A DNA stretch of 64,000 nucleotides, taken from the NCBI RefSeq assembly GCF_017302985.1, contig NZ_JAFIMU010000010.1:186001-250000 (forward strand). The letters run 5' to 3'. Source of the stretch: Corallococcus macrosporus (GTDB taxonomy: Bacteria > Myxococcota > Myxococcia > Myxococcales > Myxococcaceae). The position numbers and the translations under genes were made by a program. Position 1 is the first letter of the stretch. Each line of letters opens with the position of its first letter. Under the pieces are notes generated by a model. That model was given only the letters and a program-made list of their open reading frames with translations. It was not told the DNA's origin and searched no databases. Below, one piece after another: positions 31,672 to 41,700 of the stretch.

Positions 31672-32601
31672 TCAGCCGAGTCGCTCGACGCGCTCGCGCT
31701 CCATCAGGCCCTTCATGAAGAACTCGGCGGCGCGGTAGCTGGAGCGCACCAGCGGCCCGGACGCCACGTAGAGGAATCCGTAGGACTCCGCCAGCGTCTT
31801 GTAGGCCTCGAACTGCGCGGGCGTCACGAAGCGCTCCACGCGCAGGTGGTACTGCGACGGCTGCAGGTACTGGCCCAGCGTGAGCACGTCCACGCCCACG
31901 TCGCGCAGGTCCTTGAACGTGCGCTCCAGTTCCTCATCCGTCTCGCCCAGGCCCACCATGACGGACGTCTTGGTGTAGACCTTCTCCGGGCGGTTCTTGA
32001 GGTACTCCAGCACGCGCAGGGACTGGCGGTACGTGGCGCGGCGGTCGCGCACCGTCGGCGTCAGCCGCTCCACCGTCTCCACGTTGTGCGCCACCACGTG
32101 CGGCTTCGCCTCCGCCACCGTGGCCAGGTCCTCTTCCTTGCCCTTGAAGTCCGGGATGAGGACCTCCACGAGCGTGCGCGGGCTCTCCTTGCGCAGCTCC
32201 CGGATGGCGGACGCGAAGTGGCTGGCGCCCCCGTCCGGACGGTCGTCGCGGTTCACCGACGTGACGACGATGTACTCGAGGTTCATCTCCTTCACCGCCT
32301 GCGCCAGATGGATGGGCTCCATCGGGTCCAGCGGCGGGGGCGCCCCGACCTTCACGTGGCAGAAGCGGCAGGCGCGCGTGCACACCTCGCCCATCAGCAT
32401 CACCGTGGCGGTGCCTCCGCCCCAGCACTCGGCGATGTTCGGGCAGCGGGCCTCCTCGCACACCGTGGCCAGCCCCACCCGCTTCACGATGGCCTTCACC
32501 CGCTCATAGCCCTCGCCATGCGGCAGACGCACCTTCAACCACTCGGGTTTACGGGTGCTCTCAGAGACCTGTGGGAGGGGGAACCGGTCGGGAGTCGCCA
32601 T
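31672..32601 (-). CDS. lipA: Lipoyl synthase
   Basis: The 309-residue radical SAM enzyme inserts two sulfurs into protein-bound octanoyl groups. The auxiliary cluster ligands Cys48, Cys53 and Cys59 are seen in CEEARCPNIAEC. The radical SAM cluster ligands Cys74, Cys78 and Cys81 are in CTRACRFC. Further family motifs are VTSVNRDDRPDGGA, HNVETVERLTP and the C-terminal RSSYRAAEFF, whose Ser binds the auxiliary cluster. The gene is 44 bp upstream of E2, probably in the same transcript, so lipoate synthesis and its substrate protein are made together. Confidence 0.96.
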   Translation of the reverse strand: MATPDRFPLPQVSESTRKPEWLKVRLPHGEGYERVKAIVKRVGLATVCEEARCPNIAECWGGGTATVMLMGEVCTRACRFCHVKVGAPPPLDPMEPIHLAQAVKEMNLEYIVVTSVNRDDRPDGGASHFASAIRELRKESPRTLVEVLIPDFKGKEEDLATVAEAKPHVVAHNVETVERLTPTVRDRRATYRQSLRVLEYLKNRPEKVYTKTSVMVGLGETDEELERTFKDLRDVGVDVLTLGQYLQPSQYHLRVERFVTPAQFEAYKTLAESYGFLYVASGPLVRSSYRAAEFFMKGLMERERVERLG

Positions 32602-32759
32602 GGGTCGCGGGCCTTCTAGAGGGTGGGTGAAAGCAGGGTCAAGCGTGAAGCCCTAACGCGAGGCGTTAGCGCGGGCCAGCCTGGAGGAGAACTTCCGGCA
32701 GGTGTAACGCGGTGGACAGGGCGCGGCCACGCGGGGCGGGCGTGCCCATCCTCCAGCGC

Positions 32760-33518
32760 ATGGCGGCCATCCACCTGGGGACCAGCGGGTACGTCTACAA
32801 GCACTGGAAGGGGCTCTTCTACCCGGACGGGCTGCCGGCCCGCCGCTGGCTCCCCTACTACGCGCGCGTGTTCTCCACCGTGGAGCTCAACGCCACGTTC
32901 TACCGCCTGCCCACGGAGGCCGCCGTGGACGGCTGGCGCGAGCAGGTGCCCCCGGGTTTCCTCTTCGCGTGCAAGGGCAGCCGCTTCCTCACGCACCTGA
33001 AGCGGCTCACGGAGGTGGGCGAGGGCGTCGAGCATTTCTTCTCGCGTGTCCTGCGCCTGGGCGGCCAGCTGGGGCCGGTCCTCTGGCAGCTTCCGCCCGG
33101 CATGACGAAGCCGGATCCGGAGCGGCTGGAGCGCTTCCTCGCCCACCTGCCGGGCGGCGTGCAGCACGTCTTCGAGTTCCGGCAGGCGGCCTGGTACCAC
33201 CCGGAGGTGCTCGCCGTGCTGGAGGCGTACGGCGCGGCGGTGTGCGAGCACGACCTCGTGGACGCGCCGGTGCCCCACCCCACGGGCGGCTTCCGCTACC
33301 TGCGCTTCCACGGCGCTTCGGGGCGCTACGAGGGGCGTTACGGCCGGCGCGCGCTGCGGCGGGTGGCGGACGACTTGAACGCCTGGCGCGATGCAGGACG
33401 GACCGCGTGGGTGTTCTTCAACAACGACCTGAAGGGCCATGCGCTGCTGGACGCGTTCGACCTGGCGGAGCTGCTGGGCGAACCGCTGCACCGGCCGGAG
33501 CTGTCCGCCGTCACATAG
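32760..33518 (+). CDS. DUF72 family protein
   Basis: The 252-residue protein starts at MAAIHLGTSGYVYKHWKG (ATG 32760). A GTG at 32712 would add 16 poorly conserved-looking residues. DUF72 features are the TIM-barrel start HLGTSGY, FSTVELNATFYRLP, FACKGSRFLTHLKRL, LWQLPPG, FEFRQAAWY, and the late FRYLRFHGASGRYEGRYG and WVFFNNDLKGHALLDAF. The family is widespread. Its enzymatic activity has not been settled. It is divergent from lipA and convergent with the OmpA gene, with a hairpin at their shared 3' ends. Confidence 0.9.
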   Translation: MAAIHLGTSGYVYKHWKGLFYPDGLPARRWLPYYARVFSTVELNATFYRLPTEAAVDGWREQVPPGFLFACKGSRFLTHLKRLTEVGEGVEHFFSRVLRLGGQLGPVLWQLPPGMTKPDPERLERFLAHLPGGVQHVFEFRQAAWYHPEVLAVLEAYGAAVCEHDLVDAPVPHPTGGFRYLRFHGASGRYEGRYGRRALRRVADDLNAWRDAGRTAWVFFNNDLKGHALLDAFDLAELLGEPLHRPELSAVT

Positions 33519-33521
33519 ACA

Positions 33522-33557
33522 GCGGCGCCCGGTCCTGGATGGGGGACCGGACGCCGC
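33522..33557. terminator. Bidirectional hairpin between convergent DUF72 and OmpA genes
   Basis: GCGGCGCCCGGTCC (33522-33535) pairs with GGACCGGACGCCGC (33544-33557), giving 14 positions with one mismatch and an 8-nt loop. It begins 3 bp after one stop codon and ends 21 bp before the other, so it can serve both transcripts. Confidence 0.6.
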
Positions 33558-33578
33558 CGGGACCGCGTGCCCGGGGGA

Positions 33579-35072
33579 TCACTGACCGAGCACCTGCACC
33601 TCGATGCGGCGGTTCTGCACGCGGCCCTGAGGGGAGTCGTTGGAGGCGATGGGATCCGCGTCACCCTCGCCACTGACTTCGATGCGGTCCTGCGGGATGC
33701 CGTCGCTCACCAGCTCGCGGCGGACGCTCTCCGCGCGGGTCTCCGACAGCTGGCGGTTGGCGTCCGCGTTGCCGGTGGAGTCCGTGAAGCCCTTGATGCG
33801 CACGCGCGTGTCGGACTTCTCCTTCAGCACGTTGCCCAGCTCGTCCACCATGCGCTTGCTCTTCGAGGTGAGCTGCGACGAGCCCGTGCGGAACTCCACG
33901 CCCTCCAGCACGAAACCCTGCTCCGCGCCCGGGCCGGAGATGGCCTCACGCAGGCTGCTGGGGTCGCTCACGCGCATCTTCTCCTGGCCGGAGCCGCCGG
34001 TGCCCGCGCTCTCCTTCTCCACGTCGCCGGAGCCGCCAGTGCCCGCGTCCTGCGCCATGCTGGAACTCTCGCCGCCCGCAGCGCCGGAGCCACCCGTGCC
34101 CGCGTCCTGCGCCGCCACGTTGGCGCCCGCGCCCGACTGACTCCCGGAGCCGCCGGTGCCTTCCGTTCCCTCCGTGCCGGAGCCACCCGTCGCGGGCGGG
34201 ACCACGACAGGCGCGGGAGTCGTCGGCCGCACGGGCTCTGGCGTCTGCGCGACGCGGTCCTGCGCCGCGGGTGCTGTCGTGCGGGTCACCTGCGGGGCCC
34301 GGGTGCGGTCCGCCCGGCGTCCGCGCAGGGCGCCCCACGCGAGCACGACCAGGGCGAGCAGGGCCAGCGGAATGGCCCAGCCCGCGATGCTCTTCTTGCG
34401 CTCCGGCGGACGGTTGTAGGTCTGCCGGTGCATCGGCTCGCGCACGGTGTGGGCCTCGCGCACGGGGCCCGGCTCGCGGGCCTGGGCCACGTCGCGGTGG
34501 GGCTCGATGACCTCCGCGACGGCGTGGCGCGCACCGCCGAAGCCCAGGATGCCGCCCAGCCCGGCCGGCAGCGCGGCGGCGATGTTGTTGCGCTGGCCGT
34601 TGAGCAGTTGCATCAACCCGGACGACCCCATGCGCTGGTCGCGCACCTGCTTGCCCAGGACGCCCATCAACATGGGCGCGGCCAGGGACAACAACCGCGT
34701 CGCCGAGCCGGCGTTGCGCATCCCTCCGAAGCGCGTGAGCCCCTCGGTGATGCCGCCCAGCTTGTTGCCGAAGATGCCGCTCAGCATCCCCTTCCCGCGC
34801 TCCTCTTCCTCCATCAGCCCCTCGCCCATGCCGCCGGTGCGCGCGGGTGCGTCGGGGCCGGTGAAGCCGCCCTCGTTGAGCTTCGTCAGCAGGCGGTGGG
34901 CACCGGCCTCGTTGCCGCCCTGGTCCGCGACGCCCGCGGCCACGGCGGCGATGGCGCCCGGCAGCGCCTTGGTGGTCGCCTGCGGGTCCTCGCCCAGCGA
35001 GCCACTGATCTTCTGGAGCAATCCCTTCTGCATGAACTGTGAGCCGACTGCTTCGATCAGATTGAACGCCAT
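33579..35072 (-). CDS. DUF937-transmembrane-OmpA domain protein with Gly-Ser-Thr linkers
   Basis: The 497-residue protein starts at MAFNLIEAVGSQFMQKG, with GGGAGG upstream. An N-terminal DUF937 domain lies at about 1-165. A single helix, AGWAIPLALLALVVLAWGAL, follows, and then a disordered linker with six GTGGSG-type blocks. A C-terminal OmpA peptidoglycan-binding domain (about 375-497) has LTSKSKRMVDELGNVL, RIKGFTDSTGNADANRQLSE and GEGDADPIASNDSPQGRVQNRR. The OmpA part should bind peptidoglycan in the periplasm, with DUF937 on the cytoplasmic side. The role is probably envelope anchoring. The protein is atypical in length and linker. Confidence 0.88.
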   Translation of the reverse strand: MAFNLIEAVGSQFMQKGLLQKISGSLGEDPQATTKALPGAIAAVAAGVADQGGNEAGAHRLLTKLNEGGFTGPDAPARTGGMGEGLMEEEERGKGMLSGIFGNKLGGITEGLTRFGGMRNAGSATRLLSLAAPMLMGVLGKQVRDQRMGSSGLMQLLNGQRNNIAAALPAGLGGILGFGGARHAVAEVIEPHRDVAQAREPGPVREAHTVREPMHRQTYNRPPERKKSIAGWAIPLALLALVVLAWGALRGRRADRTRAPQVTRTTAPAAQDRVAQTPEPVRPTTPAPVVVPPATGGSGTEGTEGTGGSGSQSGAGANVAAQDAGTGGSGAAGGESSSMAQDAGTGGSGDVEKESAGTGGSGQEKMRVSDPSSLREAISGPGAEQGFVLEGVEFRTGSSQLTSKSKRMVDELGNVLKEKSDTRVRIKGFTDSTGNADANRQLSETRAESVRRELVSDGIPQDRIEVSGEGDADPIASNDSPQGRVQNRRIEVQVLGQ

Positions 35073-35246
35073 GTGATGCCTCCCGGTCGGGTCCCGCACC
35101 GGGATGGCCGGTGCGCGAAGCCACCTCCCCACCGGACCGCGCGGGGCTGAGGGCTCTGGTGCAATCGATACGGAGCACACCGGGTGCTGATAAGCCCTGG
35201 CGCCGAGTCAGGAGGAGAACGCCGGAGGGCCGTCCCGCCCCCGCGT

Positions 35247-36446
35247 TCACTTGTCCGTGAGCTTCCCGGGGAGGGCGCGCGGGAAGTAGTGCGCGAGCAA
35301 CTGCTCCGCGGTCCATCCCTGCCGTGCGAGCAGGGCCGCGCCGGCCTGACAGAGCCCGACGCCGTGACCATGGCCCTGCCCTTCGAGGAGCGCCTGGTCC
35401 CCACCGAACGTCATGGAGAACCGCGCGCTGCGGATCCGGTCCCACCCGGTGCGGGCTCCGAGCGCGCGGAAGAACGCATCACCGCGGGCATCGCGTCCTG
35501 AAGCGCGGTCCACGACGCGCACCACCGCGCCGCTGGAGTCCCGGTCCAGCAGCAGGTCCACCGCCTGCGCGGGGCCACCGAGCGCATCCGACGCGGCGGC
35601 GGACACCAGCGAGCGTGGCACGACCGCGCGCCAGGGAGACGCGGGGCAACGGTCCGGCACGGCGGCGGCACCGGTGAGGTCCGGCGCACCGAACACCGCC
35701 ACGGGCTCGGCCGTGTGTCCGCCGCAGCTTGCATGGAATGGCGAGAGCGCGATGGATCCATCCGGAAGGCGCAGCACGAGTCCTTCGGTTGCGCGGGCGG
35801 CATCGCGAGCACGGCGCAGGTGGCGGGCGAAGCCTTCGCCGCGAAGGACCTGGCAGTGCGTGAGATCACAGGCCCGCGCCTCGTCATGCCGCTTGCCGGA
35901 AGCGAGCACGTAGCTGCGGGCAGTGATGGCCTGGGCGCGAAGTGCTTCGAAGGGAGTGTCGACCTCGGTCTCGCTGGCGGTGACGGCGGCGACATAGGTC
36001 TCCAGCGCGAAGCTGGCGACGACGATCAACTCCCCCTCCCGGGCCGCCAGCGACAGCGAGGCCTCGTAGCGGCGGTCCAGGCCCCGGCCCCGGACATGCC
36101 AGCGGCCCGCATCCAGCCGCAGGGCCTGAGCCTGGGGACGTCCGTCCACGACGAGCGTGTTCCCCGACGCCACGACCTCCAGCGAGCGCGGACCATCCAG
36201 CCGCAAGCGCGAGGGCCGGTGCTTGGAGAGGATCCGCACGTCGACCTGTGCGTCGGCCGTGGCCTTCGGCTCACGCGCGAGGGCGTCAGGCTTGGAGGAC
36301 GAGCTCGTGCGATAGGCCGGTGCAGCAGCAGTCGGCGACCGAACATGAGTGGCCGCCGCTGAGGGCTTCGGTGCGCTCCACCCGGCACCAGGCGGCGTGC
36401 CCGCCACCAGCGCGGCGAGGAGCACGGCGATGCCCGCCGCGTTCAT
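35247..36446 (-). CDS. SpoIID/LytB-domain protein (peptidoglycan-active)
   Basis: The 399-residue protein has an N-terminal signal-like helix (GIAVLLAALVAGTPPGAG). A SpoIID domain spans about residues 150-390. Key segments are VASFALETYVAAVTASE, the catalytic Glu region ETEVDTPFEALRAQAITARSY, SPFHASCGGHTAEP, and the C-terminal GHGHGVGLCQAGA signature. SpoIID proteins are lytic transglycosylases that cut stripped glycan strands, or amidase enhancers. Its ATG overlaps the end of the PBP1C gene by 4 bp, which ties a glycan-cleaving protein to a synthase in one operon. This is unexpected outside sporulating Firmicutes but known from Gram-negative genomes. Confidence 0.9.
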   Translation of the reverse strand: MNAAGIAVLLAALVAGTPPGAGWSAPKPSAAATHVRSPTAAAPAYRTSSSSKPDALAREPKATADAQVDVRILSKHRPSRLRLDGPRSLEVVASGNTLVVDGRPQAQALRLDAGRWHVRGRGLDRRYEASLSLAAREGELIVVASFALETYVAAVTASETEVDTPFEALRAQAITARSYVLASGKRHDEARACDLTHCQVLRGEGFARHLRRARDAARATEGLVLRLPDGSIALSPFHASCGGHTAEPVAVFGAPDLTGAAAVPDRCPASPWRAVVPRSLVSAAASDALGGPAQAVDLLLDRDSSGAVVRVVDRASGRDARGDAFFRALGARTGWDRIRSARFSMTFGGDQALLEGQGHGHGVGLCQAGAALLARQGWTAEQLLAHYFPRALPGKLTDK

Positions 36447-38746
36447 CGGACCCGGTACCGCGTCACCGCCAGGGGTTCGGAGCCTCCGGGCGCCCAGAGT
36501 TCCAGGCGGCGCTCCCCTTCCACCGCCGGCAGCCGCGTCACGAAGGGCGGGCGCAGTTCGATGCGGCGGCCGTCGTCCGTGCGCAGCTCCAGCAGCTTCG
36601 CTCCCTTGGGCGCCATCACCCGCACCGGCACGGCCTGCGCGCTTTCGGGCAGCTCCGGCTCCACGAGGAACTCATCCCCGTTCGCCGGCAGGATGAAGCC
36701 GGGCTGCATCCCCGGGCCTTCCTCCGCGCTCACCGACGTGGACGTCAGTCCCTCCGCCTGCGCCCACGCGAGGTACGCCGGGCCCACGTCCAGCGCGCCG
36801 TCGCTTCGATGCATCGTGCAGGCGTGGCGCGGCGCCGTGCCCGGCAGGTAGACCTCCTTCATCGCGCCGGGACAGTTCGGGCCCGCGCGCTCGCCGGACA
36901 GCGGGCAGATCTCCGCGGACTCGAAGTGGCTGCGGTCCACCAGCGGCGCGGCGCGCAGGCCCCGCATCGCCAGCGCCATCACCCGCGCGAACACCGGGCC
37001 CGCGCCCGTGATGCCGGAGACCCCGCGCATCGGCGTGCCGTCGAAGTTGCCCACCCATACCGCCACCGTGCGCTCGCGCGTGAAGCCCGCCGCCCAGTTG
37101 TCCACGTGCGCCCGGCTCGTCCCCGTCTTCGCCGCCACGCGGAACGGCAGCCGCAACGCGTTGTCCAGACCGAAGGCCGGTGCCCGCGCGGCCTCGTCCG
37201 CCAGCACGTCCGTGAGCAGCTCCACCGGCCGCGCCGCCAGGAAGCGGTGCTCCTGCATCTCCTGCGGAATCCGCAGCGCCCTGCCATCCGGCCCGAACGC
37301 CGCGCGCACCTCCAGCAACGGCCCCACCACTCCACCCCGCGCCAGCCCCCGGTACGCCCGCGCCAGCTCGCGCAGCGTCACGTCCCCGTTGCCCAGCACG
37401 ATGCCCACGCCGTAGTGCGACGCGCTCTCCGTGAGGCTCTGGAAGCCCGCCTCGCGCAGCACGCGCAGCACCTGCTCCGGCCCCAGCGCGTCCGCCACCC
37501 GCACGGCCGGGATGTTGTAGCTGGACGCCAGCGCCGCCCGCAGTCGCACCGGGCCGTGCACGCGCCGATCGTAGTTCTTCGGCACGTACGCGCCGCCCGG
37601 CGTCGCCAGGTGCACCTCCACGTCAGCGAGCACGCTCGACGGCGTGAACCCCTTGCTCAGCGCCAGCCCGTACGCGAACGGCTTGAGCGCCGACCCCGGC
37701 TGCCGCAGCGAGCGCACGCCGTCGTTCTGTCCGCCCTTCTCCTCGTCCAGGAAGTCCGAGGAGCCCACGTACGCGAGCACCTCGCCCGTCGCGTTGTCCA
37801 GGACGATGGCCGCCGCCTCGCCCACGCGCCGGTGCGCCAGCCCGCGCAGCTCCTCCGTGATGGCCCGCTCCACCGCCGCCTGGAGCGCCGGGTCGATGGT
37901 CGTCTCGATGCGCGACGCCCCGTCCAGCCCCAGCTCCGGCAGCCGCTGGAGCAGCGCCGTCGTCAGGTGCGGCACCTCGAACACGCGCTCCGGAGGCACC
38001 AGGTCCAGCGGCGTCTCCTCCGCCGCCTTCGCCTCCTCCTTCGTCAGGAAGCCTTCCTCCACCATGCGCGAGAGCACGTCGCGCATCCCGGCCATCGCCA
38101 TCTCCGGCCGCCGGTACGGATCCCTCCGCGCGGGCGAGCGCGCCATCCCCGCGAGCAGCGCCGCCTGTCCCGCGGACAGCCGCTCCGCCGGGCGCCCGAA
38201 GTACCGCCGCGCCGCCGCCTCCACGCCGAACGTGGAGTTCCCCAACGGCACGCGGTCCAGGTACTCCAGCATCACCTGCTCCTTGGACAGGTGCGCCGTC
38301 AGCCGCAGCGCCCACAGCGCCTCGCCGGCCTTGCCCCACCACGAGCGCTCACGCGGCACCAGCCTGCGCGCCAACTGCTGCGGAATCGTGGAGGCGCCGG
38401 ACACGATGCGCCCGGCCGACACGTTGTCGCGCGCCGCCCGGGCCACCGCCACCACGTCCACGCCTGGATGCGACGTGAAGCGCTGATCCTCCGCGGCGAT
38501 GAAGGCCTGCCGCACCTTCGGGGGAATGCGTCCCCCCGGAAGGCCCACACTGCGTCCGTCCTCGCGGGAGAGCACCTCGCGCAGGGCATGGCCCGTGCGG
38601 TCGGTGAGCACCAGCGAGGACAGCGCCTCGCGGGACAGCAACGTCCCCGGCAGCGGCCACGCGATGAAGCCCGCGCAGCCCACCACCACGAGCACCGTGA
38701 GGACCGCCACGGCGCGCGACAGCCCGCGAAGCGTGAGGCGCTTCAT
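36443..38746 (-). CDS. pbpC: Penicillin-binding protein 1C
   Basis: The 767-residue bifunctional peptidoglycan synthase has an N-terminal membrane anchor (AVLTVLVVVGCAGFIAWPL). The GT51 glycosyltransferase has EDQRFTSHPGVD, GASTIPQQLAR and LGNSTFGVEAAARRYFG. The transpeptidase has SxxK in GSALKPFAYG, SSYN (SxN) and KTGTSR (KTG). A C-terminal BiPBP_C domain (residues about 670-767) is characteristic of PBP1C. The ATG overlaps the stop of the macroglobulin gene (TGATG). In E. coli pbpC is also coupled to yfhM, the alpha-2-macroglobulin gene. The two are thought to guard and repair the wall when the envelope is breached. Confidence 0.95.
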   Translation of the reverse strand: MKRLTLRGLSRAVAVLTVLVVVGCAGFIAWPLPGTLLSREALSSLVLTDRTGHALREVLSREDGRSVGLPGGRIPPKVRQAFIAAEDQRFTSHPGVDVVAVARAARDNVSAGRIVSGASTIPQQLARRLVPRERSWWGKAGEALWALRLTAHLSKEQVMLEYLDRVPLGNSTFGVEAAARRYFGRPAERLSAGQAALLAGMARSPARRDPYRRPEMAMAGMRDVLSRMVEEGFLTKEEAKAAEETPLDLVPPERVFEVPHLTTALLQRLPELGLDGASRIETTIDPALQAAVERAITEELRGLAHRRVGEAAAIVLDNATGEVLAYVGSSDFLDEEKGGQNDGVRSLRQPGSALKPFAYGLALSKGFTPSSVLADVEVHLATPGGAYVPKNYDRRVHGPVRLRAALASSYNIPAVRVADALGPEQVLRVLREAGFQSLTESASHYGVGIVLGNGDVTLRELARAYRGLARGGVVGPLLEVRAAFGPDGRALRIPQEMQEHRFLAARPVELLTDVLADEAARAPAFGLDNALRLPFRVAAKTGTSRAHVDNWAAGFTRERTVAVWVGNFDGTPMRGVSGITGAGPVFARVMALAMRGLRAAPLVDRSHFESAEICPLSGERAGPNCPGAMKEVYLPGTAPRHACTMHRSDGALDVGPAYLAWAQAEGLTSTSVSAEEGPGMQPGFILPANGDEFLVEPELPESAQAVPVRVMAPKGAKLLELRTDDGRRIELRPPFVTRLPAVEGERRLELWAPGGSEPLAVTRYRVR

Positions 38747-41700
38747 CACTTCGAAGCGACCTCGTCCGGCATCAGCACCGGGAAGCGCCCACCCTCGGAG
38801 CGGCCGAACACCTCCGGCGCGTACATCTCCTCCGCGTGCGCGGGCTTGAGCACGAAGTCACCCGGCGTCGTGGCCCGGGCGACGAAGCTCGTCACGTGCA
38901 CGCCAGGGGGCAGCTCGTCGGCGAAGAACACCACGCGGTCATCCCGCATCTCCGTGTGGTTGAACGGCGACCAGAAGCGCGTCGCCCAGACGTTGTTGGG
39001 CTCGTCCGTCTCCGACAGGTCCTCCTCGCTCTCGTACTCGTAGCCCTCGCCGGGGCCCTCCTCCTCACCGGAGCCGGCGGGGCCCGGGAGGCTCGCCGTG
39101 CTGGCCAGCGACGTGTCCACCGGCTCCAGGCCCGCGGGCAGCGGCACGTCCACCGCCACGAAGTTGCGCCGCATCGGCGTGGCCACGCGCACGCGCACGC
39201 GCACCAGCTCACCCGCGCGCGCCGCCTTCGCCTGGCCGCCGCCCGAGTACGGCTCGAACCAGCGCTGGACGATGATGCCCCGGTCCAGCGGATCCACCGG
39301 CAGCTGCGCGGGCGCGTAGCGCAGGAGCGCCCCGTAGTAGAGGTTGCCCGTGCCGTTCACCCCGAAGGTGAAGGGCTGCGCCTTGTCCGCCGCGCCCAGC
39401 TTCTCCACCGGCACCTGCACCGTCTTCACGCCCATGTCGCGGCCCTTGAAGTCGGCGGAGGCAATCACCTGTCCGCCCAGCTTCACCACCGCCTCGAAGG
39501 ACGGCACGGCCGTCTCCTTGCGGCGGACCACCTCCGACAGGGCCATCAGCGTGAAGGCCGCCTCCTGCGTGTTGCGGAAGCGCCCGTCACCCTCGCGCGC
39601 GGAGGCCAGGTAGCGCCCCATCTTCGACACGTAGGGGTGATCCGGCTGCACGTCCACCAGCGTCTGGAGCACGATCGCCGTGGTGCGCGTGTCGGAGGAC
39701 CAGAGCGGCGCGTACGTCTTCGCGTCCGTCTCCTGGAAGTGCACGCCGGCGGCGGTCTCCTGGGCCGTGTTGAGCAGCTCCTGGAGCATCTTCTGGCCCT
39801 GCGTGCGGTTGCCCTTCCCCACGAAGATGGCGTCCGTCAGCATCGCCCGCGCGAAGAGCGGCAGCTTCTGCCGCTGCTCGAACAGCTCGTTGTAGTACGA
39901 CGGCCGCGGTGCCCCCATGCGCGCCAGCGTGTAGAGCGCGAAGACCCGCGTCTCCGGCCCCACCTCGCTGCAGCCGTAGGCGCACTGCGAGCACACGCCC
40001 GCGGCCACCTTGTCCGCCAGGAACTTCTTCGCCTTGTCGAGCACGCCCGCGCTCACCGCGTAGCCGACCTCCTTCGCCCGTGCGAGCGCCAGCGTCGCGT
40101 ACGCGGAGGCATACGACGACGAGCAGTCGCTGGAGGCCCAGAAGCGGAAGCCGCCGTCGTGGTTCTGGAGCGCTTCAATCTTGCGCACCGTCGCCGCCAC
40201 CACCGTGTCCGGATCCAGCGTGCCCTGCGTCTTCAGCGCGTCCTCGCTGAGGAAGCCCCGGACGAACGCCTGCTTCTGCTCGTCCGAGCCGCCGGTCCAC
40301 GCCACGCCGAACTTGCCGGACAGCTCGCGCAGCGCGACGAACGGCACCAGCCGCGACGACATCTGCTCCAGGCAGCCATAGGGGTAGTCCACGAGCTGGT
40401 TCATCGACTCGTCGAACCCGCCCATCACCGTGGAGGACATCGTCACCGTGAGGCCGCCCATGCCCGGACGCACGCCGCCCGGCGGCTTGAGCCCCTCCAC
40501 GCGCTCGCTCGTTGTGTCGCCGTAGGTGGCCACCGCCTCCATGCCCACGGGCAACTGCACGGGGATCTTCTGCTCCACCGCGTCCGTCTCCCCGCCGCCG
40601 GCGACGGCGAACTGCAGCACCGCGGTGCCCGGCTGCTCGGCCACGAAGGTGAAGCGCACCTCGCGGGCCTTGCCGTCCAGCGACACCGTCTTCTCCGCGG
40701 GGCCCTCCACGCGCACGCCCGTGAGCTTCGCGGTGACCTTGGCCTCCTTGATGGCCGGGTTCGTGGTGTGGATGACCACGCCCGCTTCCGCCTTGTCGCC
40801 CACGCGCACCAGCCGGGGCAGCGCCGGCAGCGCCAGCAGCGGCTTGGCCACCTGCACCTTGCTCTCACCCACGCCGAAGCGGTCCGCGTCCGTCACGGCC
40901 ACCGCCATGATGCGGAAGGTGGTCAGGTTGTCGGGCAGCGTGAACTCCACCTTCGCGTTGCCCTGGTCGTCCGTCTCCACCGACTGGAAGACCGCCGTCG
41001 TCTTGAAGTTGGACCGGATGCCGGAGCCCGTCGTGTCGGAGCCGCCGGAGCCGCCCGGCCGCGAGCCCTTCTCGCCGTACAGCTTGCGCAGCACCAGGTG
41101 GATGAGCGGCTCACCGATGCGCACCGACAGGCCGCGCTCCTGGAACATCGCGTCCAGCGGATCCGGCGCCTTGTAGCCCGTCAGCCGCAGCACGCCCTCG
41201 TCCACGGCCCACAGCGTCACCTCGGACTTCGCGCCCTGGCCCGCCGCGTCCTTCACCGCCACGTTCACCGTCACCTTGTCGCGCGGGCGCTTCTCCTGCG
41301 CGTCCGGCGTCAGCGCCACCGACAGGCGCTTGGACTTCTTCTCCACCCGCAGCTGCGTGTAGCCCACGCGGACGGCGGGACGGCCCGGGTCGTCACCGGA
41401 CTCGATGCCCTTGGCCGCCTCCACGCGGCCGCGCACCAGCACCACGCCCACGAAGACGTTGGGGATGGCGCCCTCGCCCAGCGGGATGTCCAGCGCGGTG
41501 GCGCTGCCCTTGAGCTTCACGCGGCGCACGCTGAGCACGCCCTCGCGCTCCACGGTGACGAGCGCGTCCGCCTGCGGGTATGGGCTCTTCACCAGCACCT
41601 TCGCCGTCTCACCCACGTCGTACAGCTGCTTGTCCGCCACCAGGTCGATGCGGTCCGTGTCGTTGCGTTGCCAGGACACCCAGCCGGAGCCGGTGACGTA

